NCBI GenBank assembly: GCA_963169195.1
Contig: CAUJDN010000093.1
Location: 1-64,000, forward strand
Origin: Acidobacteriota bacterium
GTDB lineage: Bacteria > Acidobacteriota > Vicinamibacteria > Vicinamibacterales > UBA2999
Direction of reading: 5' to 3'
Length of the DNA: 64,000 nucleotides
Numbering within the stretch: position 1 is the stretch's first letter; every line of letters starts with the position of its first letter. The position numbers and the translations under genes are program-made. This document shows, one piece after another, positions 52,830 through 62,440 of this stretch. A model generated the notes under the pieces. That model searched no databases, had not been told where the DNA came from, and saw only the letters and a list, made by a program, of their open reading frames with translations.

Positions 52830-53246
52830 TTAGTGCCCGACGCCGCGGCGTGACTCGGCTTGGAGCTGCTGCAGCGTGCGCAGCAGCGCCACCCGGGCGC
52901 GCTCGAAGTCGATCTCGTGCGGCATCGCGCCCATTTCCTCGGCCCTCGACATGCCGGCCTGGGCGCGCGCCTCGTCCAGGTCCTCCGCCGTCTCGGCCAC
53001 CTGCGCGATCACGCTGACGCGGTCCGGCAGTACCTCGGCGAAACCGACCGACACGACCAGGACGTGCGTCTCGGCGCCCTGGCGGTAGGACATCTGTCCC
53101 GTCCGGAGCGAGGCGAAGAACGGGGTGTGGCCGGGCCGCACCCCGAAGTCGCCCTCCGACCCCGGCAGCGACACCTCGTCCACCTCGTGTGAGTACGAGT
53201 GGTCGGGGGTGACGACGTTGAGCGTGAGCTTGGTGGGAAGCGCCAT
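52830..53246 (-). CDS. atpC: ATP synthase F1 subunit epsilon
   Basis: 138 residues. The N-terminal beta-sandwich has L-T-L-N-V-V-T-P-D-H-S, S-L-P-G-S-E-G-D-F-G-V-R-P-G-H-T-P-F, and a C-terminal two-helix domain (E-D-L-D-E-A-R-A-Q-A). It couples rotor to beta and inhibits idle ATPase. It is the last gene of the operon, two bases after atpD. Confidence 0.93.
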   Translation of the reverse strand: MALPTKLTLNVVTPDHSYSHEVDEVSLPGSEGDFGVRPGHTPFFASLRTGQMSYRQGAETHVLVVSVGFAEVLPDRVSVIAQVAETAEDLDEARAQAGMSRAEEMGAMPHEIDFERARVALLRTLQQLQAESRRGVGH

Positions 53247-53248
53247 GG

Positions 53249-54742
<1,494 letters not shown>

Positions 54743-54745
54743 TCA

Positions 54746-54772
54746 CGACCCAGGTCCCGAGACCCAGGTCCC
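54746..54772. repeat. Two copies of GACCCAGGTCCC
   Basis: A short tandem duplication in the atpD-atpG gap, in the style of the other intergenic repeats. Confidence 0.6.
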
Positions 54773-55642
54773 CTAGACCGACTGCGCACCCGCGACGATT
54801 TCGATGATCTCGCGCGTGATGGCCGCCTGGCGCACCTTGTTCATGTAGAGCGTCAGGCGATCCACCATCTCCTTGGCGTTCCGCGTGGCAGCGTCCATCG
54901 CCGTCATGCGCGCCGCGTGCTCCGCCGCGGACGACTCCAGCAGCGCCCGCATCACCTGCACCGAGACGTGGTAGGGCAGGAGCGTCTGCAGCAGCTCGTC
55001 CGGCGACGGCTCGAACAGGTAGTCCACCGAGTCGATGGCCGGCGACTGCGGCTCCAGCTTCGCGATGGGGAGCAGCCGCTCCACCACCACCCGCTGCGAC
55101 ATGATCGATCGGAACTCGTTGTAGACGAGGTACACGGAGCTGATATCGGGCCCGAGGAACTCGTCGATGCACGTCTTGGCGATGGCCTGCGCGTGCGACC
55201 ACTTGACGTTCTGGAACAGCCCCACTTCCTCGTACTTCACGTCGAAGCCGCGCCGCATGAAGAAGTCGCGGCCCTTCCGGCCGACCAGTGCGAGGGCGAC
55301 GTCCCGCCCCGCGTCCGCCTTGTGCTCCGTCAGGAACTGCGACGCGCCCTTGATGACATTCGTGTTGAAGCCGCCGCACAGCCCGCGGTCGGCCGAGATC
55401 ACCACCAGCAGCGTCCGCGCCTGCTTCGGATCGTCGTTCAGCAGCGGGTGCGCGGACGGGTCCACGCGCGTCGCCAGGTTGTTGAACACCCGCAGCATCT
55501 CCTGCGCGTACGGGCGGTTCTGCAGGATGCGCTCCTGCGCGCGCCGCAGCTTGGACGAGGAGACCATCTTCATGGCCTTCGTGATCTGCTGCGTCGACTT
55601 CGTCGCGCGGACGCGGCGACGGATGTCAATCAGTGACGGCAT
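54773..55642 (-). CDS. atpG: ATP synthase F1 subunit gamma
   Basis: 289 residues. The N-terminal helix S-L-I-D-I-R-R-R-V-R-A-T-K-S-T-Q-Q-I and the C-terminal helix A-R-M-T-A-M-D-A-A-T-R-N-A form the coiled-coil rotor shaft; D-R-G-L-C-G-G-F-N is the conserved middle motif. It transmits rotation between the c-ring and beta. Confidence 0.95.
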   Translation of the reverse strand: MPSLIDIRRRVRATKSTQQITKAMKMVSSSKLRRAQERILQNRPYAQEMLRVFNNLATRVDPSAHPLLNDDPKQARTLLVVISADRGLCGGFNTNVIKGASQFLTEHKADAGRDVALALVGRKGRDFFMRRGFDVKYEEVGLFQNVKWSHAQAIAKTCIDEFLGPDISSVYLVYNEFRSIMSQRVVVERLLPIAKLEPQSPAIDSVDYLFEPSPDELLQTLLPYHVSVQVMRALLESSAAEHAARMTAMDAATRNAKEMVDRLTLYMNKVRQAAITREIIEIVAGAQSV

Positions 55643-55672
55643 GGTCGGCTACCAGGTGCCCTTTTGCGCCAC

Positions 55673-57202
55673 TCAGCCGCGCACCGTCGCGGCCCCCGCG
55701 AACTGCTGGGTGAACTCCTTCAGGGCCGCGTTCAGCTGGCCCTTGACCTCGTCGTCCAGCGTCTTCTTCTCGCGGATTGTCGCCAGCAGCGTGCTGAACC
55801 GGGTCGTCATGAACCGCAGCAGCTCCTCCTCCGCCTTCCGCACGTCGGCGACCGCGATGTCGTCGAGGTAGCCGTTGGTGCCGGCGTACACGACCGCCAC
55901 CTGCTGCTCGACCGGGAGCGGCTGGTACTGGGGCTGCTTGAGGATCTCCACGAGGCGCGCGCCGCGGTTCAGCTGCTGCTGCGTGGCCTTGTCGAGGTCG
56001 CTGCTGCCGAACTGCGCGAATGCCGCCAGCTCGCGGTACTGCGCCAGGTCCAGGCGGAGCGTGCCCGCCACCTGGCGCATCGCCTTGATCTGGGCCGAGC
56101 CGCCCACGCGCGACACCGAGTTGCCCACGTTGATGGCGGGGCGGACGCCCTGGTTGAAGAGGTCCGACTCCAGGAAGATCTGCCCGTCGGTGATCGAGAT
56201 CACGTTCGTCGGGATGTACGCCGAGAGGTCGCCCGCCTGCGTCTCGATGATCGGCAGCGAGGTGAGCGAGCCGCCGCCGTGCGCGTCGTTCAACTTCGCC
56301 GCGCGCTCCAGCAGGCGCGAGTGCAGGTAGAAGACGTCGCCCGGGTACGCCTCGCGGCCGGGCGGGCGGCGGAGGAGCAGCGAGATCTCGCGGTAGGCCT
56401 GCGCATGCTTCGAGAGGTCGTCGTACACCAGCAGGGCGTGGCGGCCGCTGTCGCGGAAATACTCGCCCATCGTGGTGGCCGAGTAGGGACTGATGTAGAG
56501 CATGGGGGCCGGGTCGGAGGCGGCCGCCGCCACGATGATGCAGTAGCGGAGCGCGTCGGCCTCTTCCAGCGTGCGGACGACCTGGGCGATGGTCGACTGC
56601 TTCTGGCCGATCGCGTTGTAGATGCAGATGACGCCGGTGTCCTTCTGGTTCAGGATCGTGTCCAGCGCCACGGCGGTCTTGCCGGTCTGGCGGTCGCCGA
56701 TGATGAGCTCGCGCTGGCCGCGGCCGATGGGCACCATGCCGTCGATGGCCTTCAGCCCCGTCTGCATCGGCTCGCGCACCGGCTGCCGATCCACCACGCC
56801 CGGCGCCAGCCGCTCGATGGGCGCGAACTGCTTCGTGAGAATCGGGCCCTTGCCGTCGATGGGCTGGCCGAGCGCGTTCACCACGCGGCCCAGCATCTCC
56901 TCGCCGACAGGCACCGAGATGATGCGCCCCGTCCGCTTGACCGGATCGCCTTCCTTGATCTCCCGGTACTCGCCCAGCAGCACCGCGCCCACGCTGTCCT
57001 CTTCGAGGTTCAGCGCGATGCCGAAGACGCCGTGCGGGAACTCGAGCATCTCGCCCGCCATCGCGCGCTCGCAGCCGTGCAGCCGGGCGATGCCGTCGCC
57101 CAGCGAGGTGACCGTCCCCACCTCGGCTACGTCCACGTCGACCGCGAAGCTGCCGATCTGGTCCTTGATGATCTTCGAAATCTCGTCGGATCGAATGCTC
57201 AT
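55673..57202 (-). CDS. atpA: ATP synthase F1 subunit alpha
   Basis: 509 residues. P-loop [18 protein letters not shown], and the arginine-finger region [18 protein letters not shown] are all conserved. It alternates with beta in the F1 hexamer. It is 3 bases from atpH. Confidence 0.97.
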   Translation of the reverse strand: MSIRSDEISKIIKDQIGSFAVDVDVAEVGTVTSLGDGIARLHGCERAMAGEMLEFPHGVFGIALNLEEDSVGAVLLGEYREIKEGDPVKRTGRIISVPVGEEMLGRVVNALGQPIDGKGPILTKQFAPIERLAPGVVDRQPVREPMQTGLKAIDGMVPIGRGQRELIIGDRQTGKTAVALDTILNQKDTGVICIYNAIGQKQSTIAQVVRTLEEADALRYCIIVAAAASDPAPMLYISPYSATTMGEYFRDSGRHALLVYDDLSKHAQAYREISLLLRRPPGREAYPGDVFYLHSRLLERAAKLNDAHGGGSLTSLPIIETQAGDLSAYIPTNVISITDGQIFLESDLFNQGVRPAINVGNSVSRVGGSAQIKAMRQVAGTLRLDLAQYRELAAFAQFGSSDLDKATQQQLNRGARLVEILKQPQYQPLPVEQQVAVVYAGTNGYLDDIAVADVRKAEEELLRFMTTRFSTLLATIREKKTLDDEVKGQLNAALKEFTQQFAGAATVRG

Positions 57203-57205
57203 GGC

Positions 57206-57751
57206 TTAGCCCTGGGCGACCAGCTGGTCGCGCATCTTCTTCAATTGCGTCTTCACGCTGCCGTCGTACACCGTGCTCCCCACCCGCGCCACCACGCCGC
57301 CAAGCAGCGCCGGGTCCACCGAGACGCGCATGCTGACCTTCTTGCCGGTCGCCGCGGCCAGACTGCGCTCGAGCGCCTTCGTGGCGTCGGGAGAGAGCGG
57401 CGCCGCGGTCGTCACCTCCGCCTGCACGACGTTCTGGTGCGCCAGCAGGCGTTCCCGATACACGTCGGCGATTTCGCGCAGCAGCTCGAGACGGCGGCGC
57501 TCGGCCAGCAGCCCGAGAAGCTTGCTCACCGGAACGGCCGCGCCGAGCGTCCCGGCCACCGATACGATGATGTCGCGGCGCGCGGCCGCGGGCACCGCGC
57601 GGCTGGACAGGACCTGCCGGAGCTCGGCGCTCTCCGCGACGGCTGAGACGACGGCCGCCAGATCCTGCTCGACCTTGTTGACGTCCGACTCCCGCCGGGC
57701 GACATCGAAGAGAGCGCGCGCGTAGCGGGTGGCTGAGGTGCGGGTCGACAT
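57206..57751 (-). CDS. atpH: ATP synthase subunit delta
   Basis: 181 residues, the usual size for the F1 stalk cap. R-Y-A-R-A-L-F-D-V-A near the N-terminus and G-S-T-V-Y-D-G-S-V-K-T-Q-L at the C-terminus are typical. It joins the b dimer to the F1 head. It lies one base after atpF. Confidence 0.93.
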   Translation of the reverse strand: MSTRTSATRYARALFDVARRESDVNKVEQDLAAVVSAVAESAELRQVLSSRAVPAAARRDIIVSVAGTLGAAVPVSKLLGLLAERRRLELLREIADVYRERLLAHQNVVQAEVTTAAPLSPDATKALERSLAAATGKKVSMRVSVDPALLGGVVARVGSTVYDGSVKTQLKKMRDQLVAQG

Positions 57752-57752
57752 G

Positions 57753-58325
57753 TCAGTGCTTCACCTGCTCCAGGTACCGGTCGACGAGGCGATCCTGGTC
57801 GGCGTCGGTCATGCCGGTCGCGATGCGGTCCGTCGCCAGCTTCACCGCCAGGTTGGCGGCGTGCTCGGTGAGCGCGCGCTTCGCCAGCCTGACCTGGACG
57901 TCGATCTCACGACGCGCCTGGTCGAGCAGCCGCTCGCGTTCGGCGGCAGCCAGTTCGGCGATGCGCTGCTCTTCCGCGGCAATCTCCGCCTGGCCGCGCG
58001 CCCGGAGCGATTCGATCTCGCCCGGCAGCGCCTTCAGCTTCCGGTCGATCTCCTCGAGCTGCGCCGTCGCGGTGCCCTTGATCGCGGCGGCGTCCACCAG
58101 GTCCTGGCGGATGGAGGCGCCGCGGTCCTTGAGGTAGGTGCTGAGCGGTGTCTTGAGGAAGTAGTAGAGGACCGAGCACAGGACGGCGAAGTTGACCACC
58201 GGCCAGAAGAAGTCCATCAGGCTGGCTTCGTGGTGGCCGGCTTCCTCGGCCGCGGCGGCCGTCGCCGGTGCGCTGGCGAGCGCCACCAGGGCGACAGCGG
58301 CGGCGAGGCGCCACACTCTGTGCAT
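57753..58325 (-). CDS. atpF: ATP synthase F0 subunit b, with N-terminal signal-like extension
   Basis: 190 residues from ATG 58325; an ATG six codons upstream (58343) is possible. Residues about 1-27 look like a cleavable signal peptide (W-R-L-A-A-A-V-A-L-V-A-L ending A-T-A-A-A). The membrane anchor follows, with F-F-W-P-V-V-N-F-A-V-L, and then a long charged helix. It is the peripheral stalk. The signal-like segment is not found in classical b subunits. Confidence 0.9.
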   Translation of the reverse strand: MHRVWRLAAAVALVALASAPATAAAAEEAGHHEASLMDFFWPVVNFAVLCSVLYYFLKTPLSTYLKDRGASIRQDLVDAAAIKGTATAQLEEIDRKLKALPGEIESLRARGQAEIAAEEQRIAELAAAERERLLDQARREIDVQVRLAKRALTEHAANLAVKLATDRIATGMTDADQDRLVDRYLEQVKH

Positions 58326-58386
58326 AAATTCACAAGCGCTCATGCGGGATGCTGGCACACGTCCCTCCATCGACAACCGGCTGATC

Positions 58387-58809
58387 TCAGGAAGCGCGAC
58401 CCAGCACGCGCGTGACAATGGCGTCCGCCAATCCCGTCGCGTCGCGCTCGAGGGCTGCTCGCGCATCTGCCGACTCCTGGCTCACCCGCGCCGTCGCGGT
58501 CTTGGCCTCGCGTTCGACGACCGCGCGCGTTTCTGCGAGCAAGGCCGCGCGCTTGTCGAGCGCCGCCCGTCGCGTGTCGTCGATCTGCTTGTAGACGTCA
58601 GCGCGCGCCGCGTTCAGCTTCTGGTCGTATTCGGCCGCCGCGGCGGCGGCCTTCGTCGCCGCCGAGGCAGCCAGTTCGCGCGCGCCGCGGACTGCCGCCG
58701 TGCGCTGGTCAATCGCCTTCAGAATCGGCTGGAAGACGAGCGCGTTCAGGAGGGCCGTGCAGAGCAGGAGGAAGAAAACGACCCACAGGGTCGAGAGATC
58801 CGGGATCAT
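58387..58809 (-). CDS. atpF': ATP synthase F0 subunit b' (second b-type subunit)
   Basis: 140 residues, short membrane anchor L-W-V-V-F-F-L-L-L-C-T-A-L-L-N-A-L-V-F-Q-P-I-L and an Ala/Arg/Glu-rich helix. It pairs with b to give a heterodimeric stalk, as in photosynthetic bacteria and many Acidobacteria-like genomes. First gene of the visible atp operon; neither atpE nor atpB precedes it. Confidence 0.88.
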   Translation of the reverse strand: MIPDLSTLWVVFFLLLCTALLNALVFQPILKAIDQRTAAVRGARELAASAATKAAAAAAEYDQKLNAARADVYKQIDDTRRAALDKRAALLAETRAVVEREAKTATARVSQESADARAALERDATGLADAIVTRVLGRAS

Positions 58810-58902
58810 GGCAAACGACTAAGGATATCACGGGTCCACCGCGCAGACCGCTGGTCCCCCCTGCCGGCGCGGCCCCGTCACAATGGGCGGCCAGCCGTGT
58901 CG

Positions 58903-58928
58903 CCGGCTCTGGGAACGACGCGAGCCGG
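58903..58928. terminator. Inverted repeat CCGGCTC-N12-GAGCCGG
   Basis: A perfect seven-pair stem in the gap between selD (its 3' end) and the atp operon start; it may end selD transcription. No T-tract is seen. Confidence 0.35.
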
Positions 58929-58942
58929 TGCCGGGTCTTCGG

Positions 58943-59998
58943 TTAAACAACAGAAACAAGGGGGGCCGTTTCGGTCTCCGCTGGCAGCACCCGGCCGACG
59001 GCGCGGGCTCCGACGCCAGCGTTCTGTAAGGCCGCCAGCAGGGTCGGGGCGATGTCGGAGGCCACGGCAATCAGGAGGCCGCCGGAGGTCTGCGGGTCGT
59101 AGAGCAGATCCTGCCAGAGACGCCCGACCGAGTCGGCCATCCGGGTCCGACGGGCGAAGTGGTGGCGATTCGTCGCCATTCCGCCCGATCGGCCCCCGGG
59201 CACCAGTGGCATAACCCCTTCCAGAACAGGAACTTCGGCGGAGGTGAACTCCAGGGTGACGCCGCTGGCGGAGGCCATCTCCGACGCGTGGCCGATCAGG
59301 CCGAAGCCGGTGATGTCGGTGCAGGCGTGGGCGCCTCCCGTGGCGGCCATCGTCTCCGCTGCGGTCCTGTTGAGCGCGACCATCGAAGCGACAGCTCGGT
59401 CCACAAGGTCTGCCGGCGCTCGGCCTTTCTTGATGGCCGTGGCCACGATCCCGGTTCCGAGGGGCTTGGTCTGGATGAGCGTATCGCCGGGCAGGGCCCC
59501 CCGGTTGGTCAGGAGCCGTTTGGGGTCCACGGCCCCCGTGATGGCGTAGCCGAACTTGATTTCCGGATCCTGGACCGTGTGTCCGCCGAGCAGGGCGACG
59601 CCTGCCTCCTGCAGCTTGTCGTATCCGCCACGAAAAATCGTCGAGATGACGCCCGGTTCCAGGCCGTCCCCGGGAAACGCGGCAATGGCCAGCGCTGTGC
59701 GTGGCTGGCCACCCATCGCGTAGACATCACTGACGGAGTTCGCCGCGGCGATCTGGCCGTAGAGATACGGGTCGTCCACGATGGGCGTGAAGAAATCCAC
59801 CGTCTGGACGAGGGCCGGTCCCCCCTCCCACGTGTACACACCGGCATCGTCCGCGGTCCGGAAGTCGACCAGGACGCGGGGATCGGACGAGGGAGGTATG
59901 CCGCTCAGGACCTGAGCGAGCTCGCCGGCGGCGAGTTTACTGGCTCAGCCGGCACAGCTGACCATCTCGGTCAGCCGCTTCCTTCCGAAGACGTTCAC
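58943..59998 (-). CDS. selD: Selenide, water dikinase; selenoprotein with in-frame UGA at codon 18
   Basis: 351 residues counting selenocysteine. The GTG at 59998 is preceded by AGGGAG six bases away. Codons 15-21 read C-A-G-(UGA)-A-S-K; SelD enzymes have Cys or Sec at this place, followed three residues later by the essential Lys (E. coli Cys17 and Lys20), and here the UGA at 59947-59945 and Lys21 keep that spacing. Downstream, V-D-F-F-T-P-I-V-D-D-P and A-A-N-S-V-S-D-V-Y-A-M-G-G are diagnostic, as are G-G-H-T-V and D-I-T-G-F-G-L-I-G-H. The enzyme makes selenophosphate from selenide and ATP. A call that starts downstream of the UGA (GTG at 59839) would lose the catalytic residue. Confidence 0.9.
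59913..59947 (-). promoter_or_regulatory. bSECIS-like hairpin for selenocysteine insertion in selD
   Basis: Starting at the UGA: lower stem TGAGC/GCTCA, internal loop, upper stem CTCGCC/GGCGAG, three-base loop GCC. The loop's first base is G, 16 bases after the UGA, within the known bacterial SECIS window. Confidence 0.7.
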
Positions 59999-60046
59999 TG
60001 AGTGCTCCCTGGAAACGAAACCACGAAGGCCCGGAGGGAAGTGCGG

Positions 60047-60937
60047 TCACTTCCGCTCGGTCAAGTACTCGTACAGCCGCTGGAGCTCTTCCTCGTTGGC
60101 GAAGGTGATCTCCAGCGTGCCGCCCGACCGCTTGCGGTGGATGTTGACGCTGGTGCCGAGGGCAAGGCGGAGCTGCTCTTCGGCGGCGCGGGTGTGCACG
60201 TCCTTCTGCACCGCGTGCTCGCTGGCGGGTTTCGGCCTGCCCGTCTCGCGCTTCACGAGCGCCTCGGTCTCGCGCGCGGAGAGCCCGCGCGCGATCACCT
60301 CACGCGCGAAACGTCGCTGGTCGTTCTCGGACGCGAGCGCCAGGATGGCACGAGCGTGCCCCATGGCCAGCTCTCCCGAGGCGACGTTGCCGCGCACTTC
60401 GTCTGGCAGCTTCAGCAGCCGCAGCGTATTGGCCACGGTTGCCCGGTCCTTGCCGACGCGCGATGCGATGTCCTCCTGTCGGAGGCCGAACTCGTCCACG
60501 AGGCGCTGGTAGGCCGTCGCCTCTTCGATCGGGTTCAGGTTCTCGCGCTGGATGTTCTCGATGAGCGCCATCTCCAGCTGCTGGCGATGGTCGCTGTCGG
60601 CCACGTCCTTGATGACGACCGGGACGCGGAGCAGTCCCGCGCGCTGGGCGGCGCGCCACCGTCGCTCGCCGGCGATGATCTGGTAGCGTTGGCGGGCCAT
60701 GCCCGGACCGGGCGGCAACCGCCGGACGATGATGGGCTGGATGATGCCGTGGGCCGCGACGGACTGCGCGAGCTCGGTGAGGCGGCCGTCGTCGTACTGC
60801 GTGCGCGGCTGATACTCGTTGGCCTCGAGCAGATCGATGTCCACCTCGAGCGCCGTGCGCGGCGGTTCGAGCGCGGCGGTCGCGTCCGGAATGAGGGCGC
60901 TGAGGCCCTTGCCGAGAGCTGGCTTCTTCTCCACCAT
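60047..60937 (-). CDS. parB: Chromosome-partitioning protein ParB
   Basis: 296 residues from ATG 60937 (overlapping the parA stop as TGATG); a GTG one codon earlier exists. G-K-G-L-S-A-L-I at the N-terminus is the ParA-contact motif. The CTP/ParB fold has G-E-R-R-W-R-A-A-Q-R-A-G and the E-N-I-Q-R-E-N-L-N-P-I-E-E-A motif, then an HTH (G-L-R-Q-E-D-I-A-S-R-V-G-K-D-R). It loads on parS and slides as a clamp, segregating origins. Confidence 0.96.
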   Translation of the reverse strand: MVEKKPALGKGLSALIPDATAALEPPRTALEVDIDLLEANEYQPRTQYDDGRLTELAQSVAAHGIIQPIIVRRLPPGPGMARQRYQIIAGERRWRAAQRAGLLRVPVVIKDVADSDHRQQLEMALIENIQRENLNPIEEATAYQRLVDEFGLRQEDIASRVGKDRATVANTLRLLKLPDEVRGNVASGELAMGHARAILALASENDQRRFAREVIARGLSARETEALVKRETGRPKPASEHAVQKDVHTRAAEEQLRLALGTSVNIHRKRSGGTLEITFANEEELQRLYEYLTERK

Positions 60938-61716
60938 CACACCGCCTGTTGTCGTCGTCTGAACTCCTCGGCGAAGGCCGAGTACGCTTCGGCGCCGCGC
61001 GACCTGGCGTCGTAGGCCGTCACGGGCACGCCATGGCTCGGGGCTTCGGCCAGTCGCACATTGCGCGGAATGACCGTTCCGTACACCTTGTCCTTGAAGA
61101 ACTCGCGCACGTCGCGCGCGACCTGCTGCCCGAGGTTGGTGCGCTCGTCGCTCATCGTGAGCAGCACGCCTTCGATGTCGAGGGTCGGGTTGAGGCCGGC
61201 GCGTACGCGCCGCATGGTGCCGACGAGATCCGCGAGGCCTTCGAGCGCGAAGTACTCGCAGTGCAGCGGAATGAGGACGCGGTCCGCGGCGACGAGCGCG
61301 TTGAGGGTGAGCAGCCCGAGGGAGGGCGGGCTGTCCACGAGGATGGTGTCGAACTCGAGCCTGAGCAGCTCGAGGACGTCGCGCAGCCGGCGTTCGCGAT
61401 TGGGCACGCCGATGAGCTCGATCTCGGCACCGGCCAGGTCGCGCGAGGCCGGGACGAGGAAGAGACGTTCGGTCGATGTGGAGACGATGAAGTCTCTGGC
61501 CGGGCGCGGGGGCTCGGTGTGGGTGAGGGCGTCGTAGACGGTGCCGCCCGGGGCCGTGACTCCCTTGCAGCCGACACCGCTGGTGGCGTTGGCCTGGGGA
61601 TCCATGTCAACCACCAGGACGCGCTGGCCGGTGGCGGCGAGGCTGGCGCCGAGGTTGATGACGGTTGTGGTCTTGCCAACCCCGCCCTTCTGGTTGGTGA
61701 CGGCGATGATGCTCAT
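60937..61716 (-). CDS. parA: Chromosome-partitioning ATPase ParA (Soj-like)
   Basis: 259 residues. The deviant Walker A K-G-G-V-G-K-T-T is at about 10-17, with A' D-M-D-P-Q-A-N and Walker B I-L-V-D-S-P-P-S-L-G. It drives ParB-parS complexes along the nucleoid. It is short, lacking an N-terminal HTH, so it is chromosomal. It lies 24 bases from the parS at 61741. Confidence 0.96.
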   Translation of the reverse strand: MSIIAVTNQKGGVGKTTTVINLGASLAATGQRVLVVDMDPQANATSGVGCKGVTAPGGTVYDALTHTEPPRPARDFIVSTSTERLFLVPASRDLAGAEIELIGVPNRERRLRDVLELLRLEFDTILVDSPPSLGLLTLNALVAADRVLIPLHCEYFALEGLADLVGTMRRVRAGLNPTLDIEGVLLTMSDERTNLGQQVARDVREFFKDKVYGTVIPRNVRLAEAPSHGVPVTAYDARSRGAEAYSAFAEEFRRRQQAV

Positions 61717-61740
61717 TTAGTTCAAACAGCCTAACTGTGT

Positions 61741-61756
61741 TGTTCCACGTGGAACA
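61741..61756. promoter_or_regulatory. parS: parS centromere site 1
   Basis: TGTTCCACGTGGAACA, a perfect 16-base palindrome of the bacterial parS consensus, between parA and rsmG. Confidence 0.92.
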
Positions 61757-61777
61757 CGGGCGCAGGGAGTTCTATTG

Positions 61778-62440
61778 TCACCCGATTTTGACCTTTTCGA
61801 GCACCACTAATCGGCTCCTGAGGGATTCGAGCAGAGGGAACGTGGCTTTCCACAGGAGAGGCGGGGCGATGGACTCCGTCACATCGCTCCCTCCTGGGCC
61901 TCGGAACAGGAAGATCTGGCCTCCGGGACGAAGAAAGGCTTGGAGCGTCATGAGGACTCGGGGCTCTATCCGGACGGCGCGGATGGAGATGATGTCGGCC
62001 GCCTCGTGAAGCTCCGGCCTTGAAAGCAGCTCCTCGAATCGTGCGGCTTCGACGACCGTGTCCGCCAGGGATAACTCCCGAATCGCCTCTCGGAGGAACA
62101 CCGCCTTCCTCGTTTTCACCTCAACCATCCTGAGATGGAGGTGAGGGGTCGCCAGTTTCAATGGGATGGCTGGAGAGCCTCCTCCCGAGCCAGCATCCAG
62201 CAGGTGTCTGGCGTTGAGCGGGAGGTGTTTCGTGGCCGCTACCGGTTCCAGCAAGAGCCGATCGATGGCTTCGTCCTCACCCCCGGGTGCCAGCTTGAAC
62301 GCGGTCAGATTGACCTTGGCGTTCCACCTGGCAAGCAGAAGGTAGTACTTCTCCAGCCCGTCCAGTAGTTCCTGGCCGATCTGCAGGTTGGCGTGCCTGG
62401 CCCGACGCCGTACACGGTCGCGGAACTCACGGGCGCTCAT
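61778..62440 (-). CDS. rsmG: 16S rRNA (guanine-N7) methyltransferase RsmG
   Basis: 220 residues. The Rossmann-type SAM site is [14 protein letters not shown] near 80-93, with [11 protein letters not shown] and I-S-I-R-A-V as further motifs. It methylates G527 of 16S rRNA. Its first bases overlap the mnmG 3' end by 14, so the two are in one operon. Confidence 0.93.
   Translation of the reverse strand: MSAREFRDRVRRRARHANLQIGQELLDGLEKYYLLLARWNAKVNLTAFKLAPGGEDEAIDRLLLEPVAATKHLPLNARHLLDAGSGGGSPAIPLKLATPHLHLRMVEVKTRKAVFLREAIRELSLADTVVEAARFEELLSRPELHEAADIISIRAVRIEPRVLMTLQAFLRPGGQIFLFRGPGGSDVTESIAPPLLWKATFPLLESLRSRLVVLEKVKIG

Noticed and set aside
58943-59839. A shorter selD starting at the GTG at 59839.
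   Set aside because: It would lack the catalytic Cys/Sec region, has no ribosome-binding site, and the upstream frame encodes conserved SelD sequence through the UGA with a better start.
59945-59947. The selD TGA as a frameshift, nonsense mutation or sequencing error.
   Set aside because: No frame change is needed, the codon sits exactly at the Sec/Cys column, and a suitable hairpin follows. It cannot be fully excluded without the sel genes.
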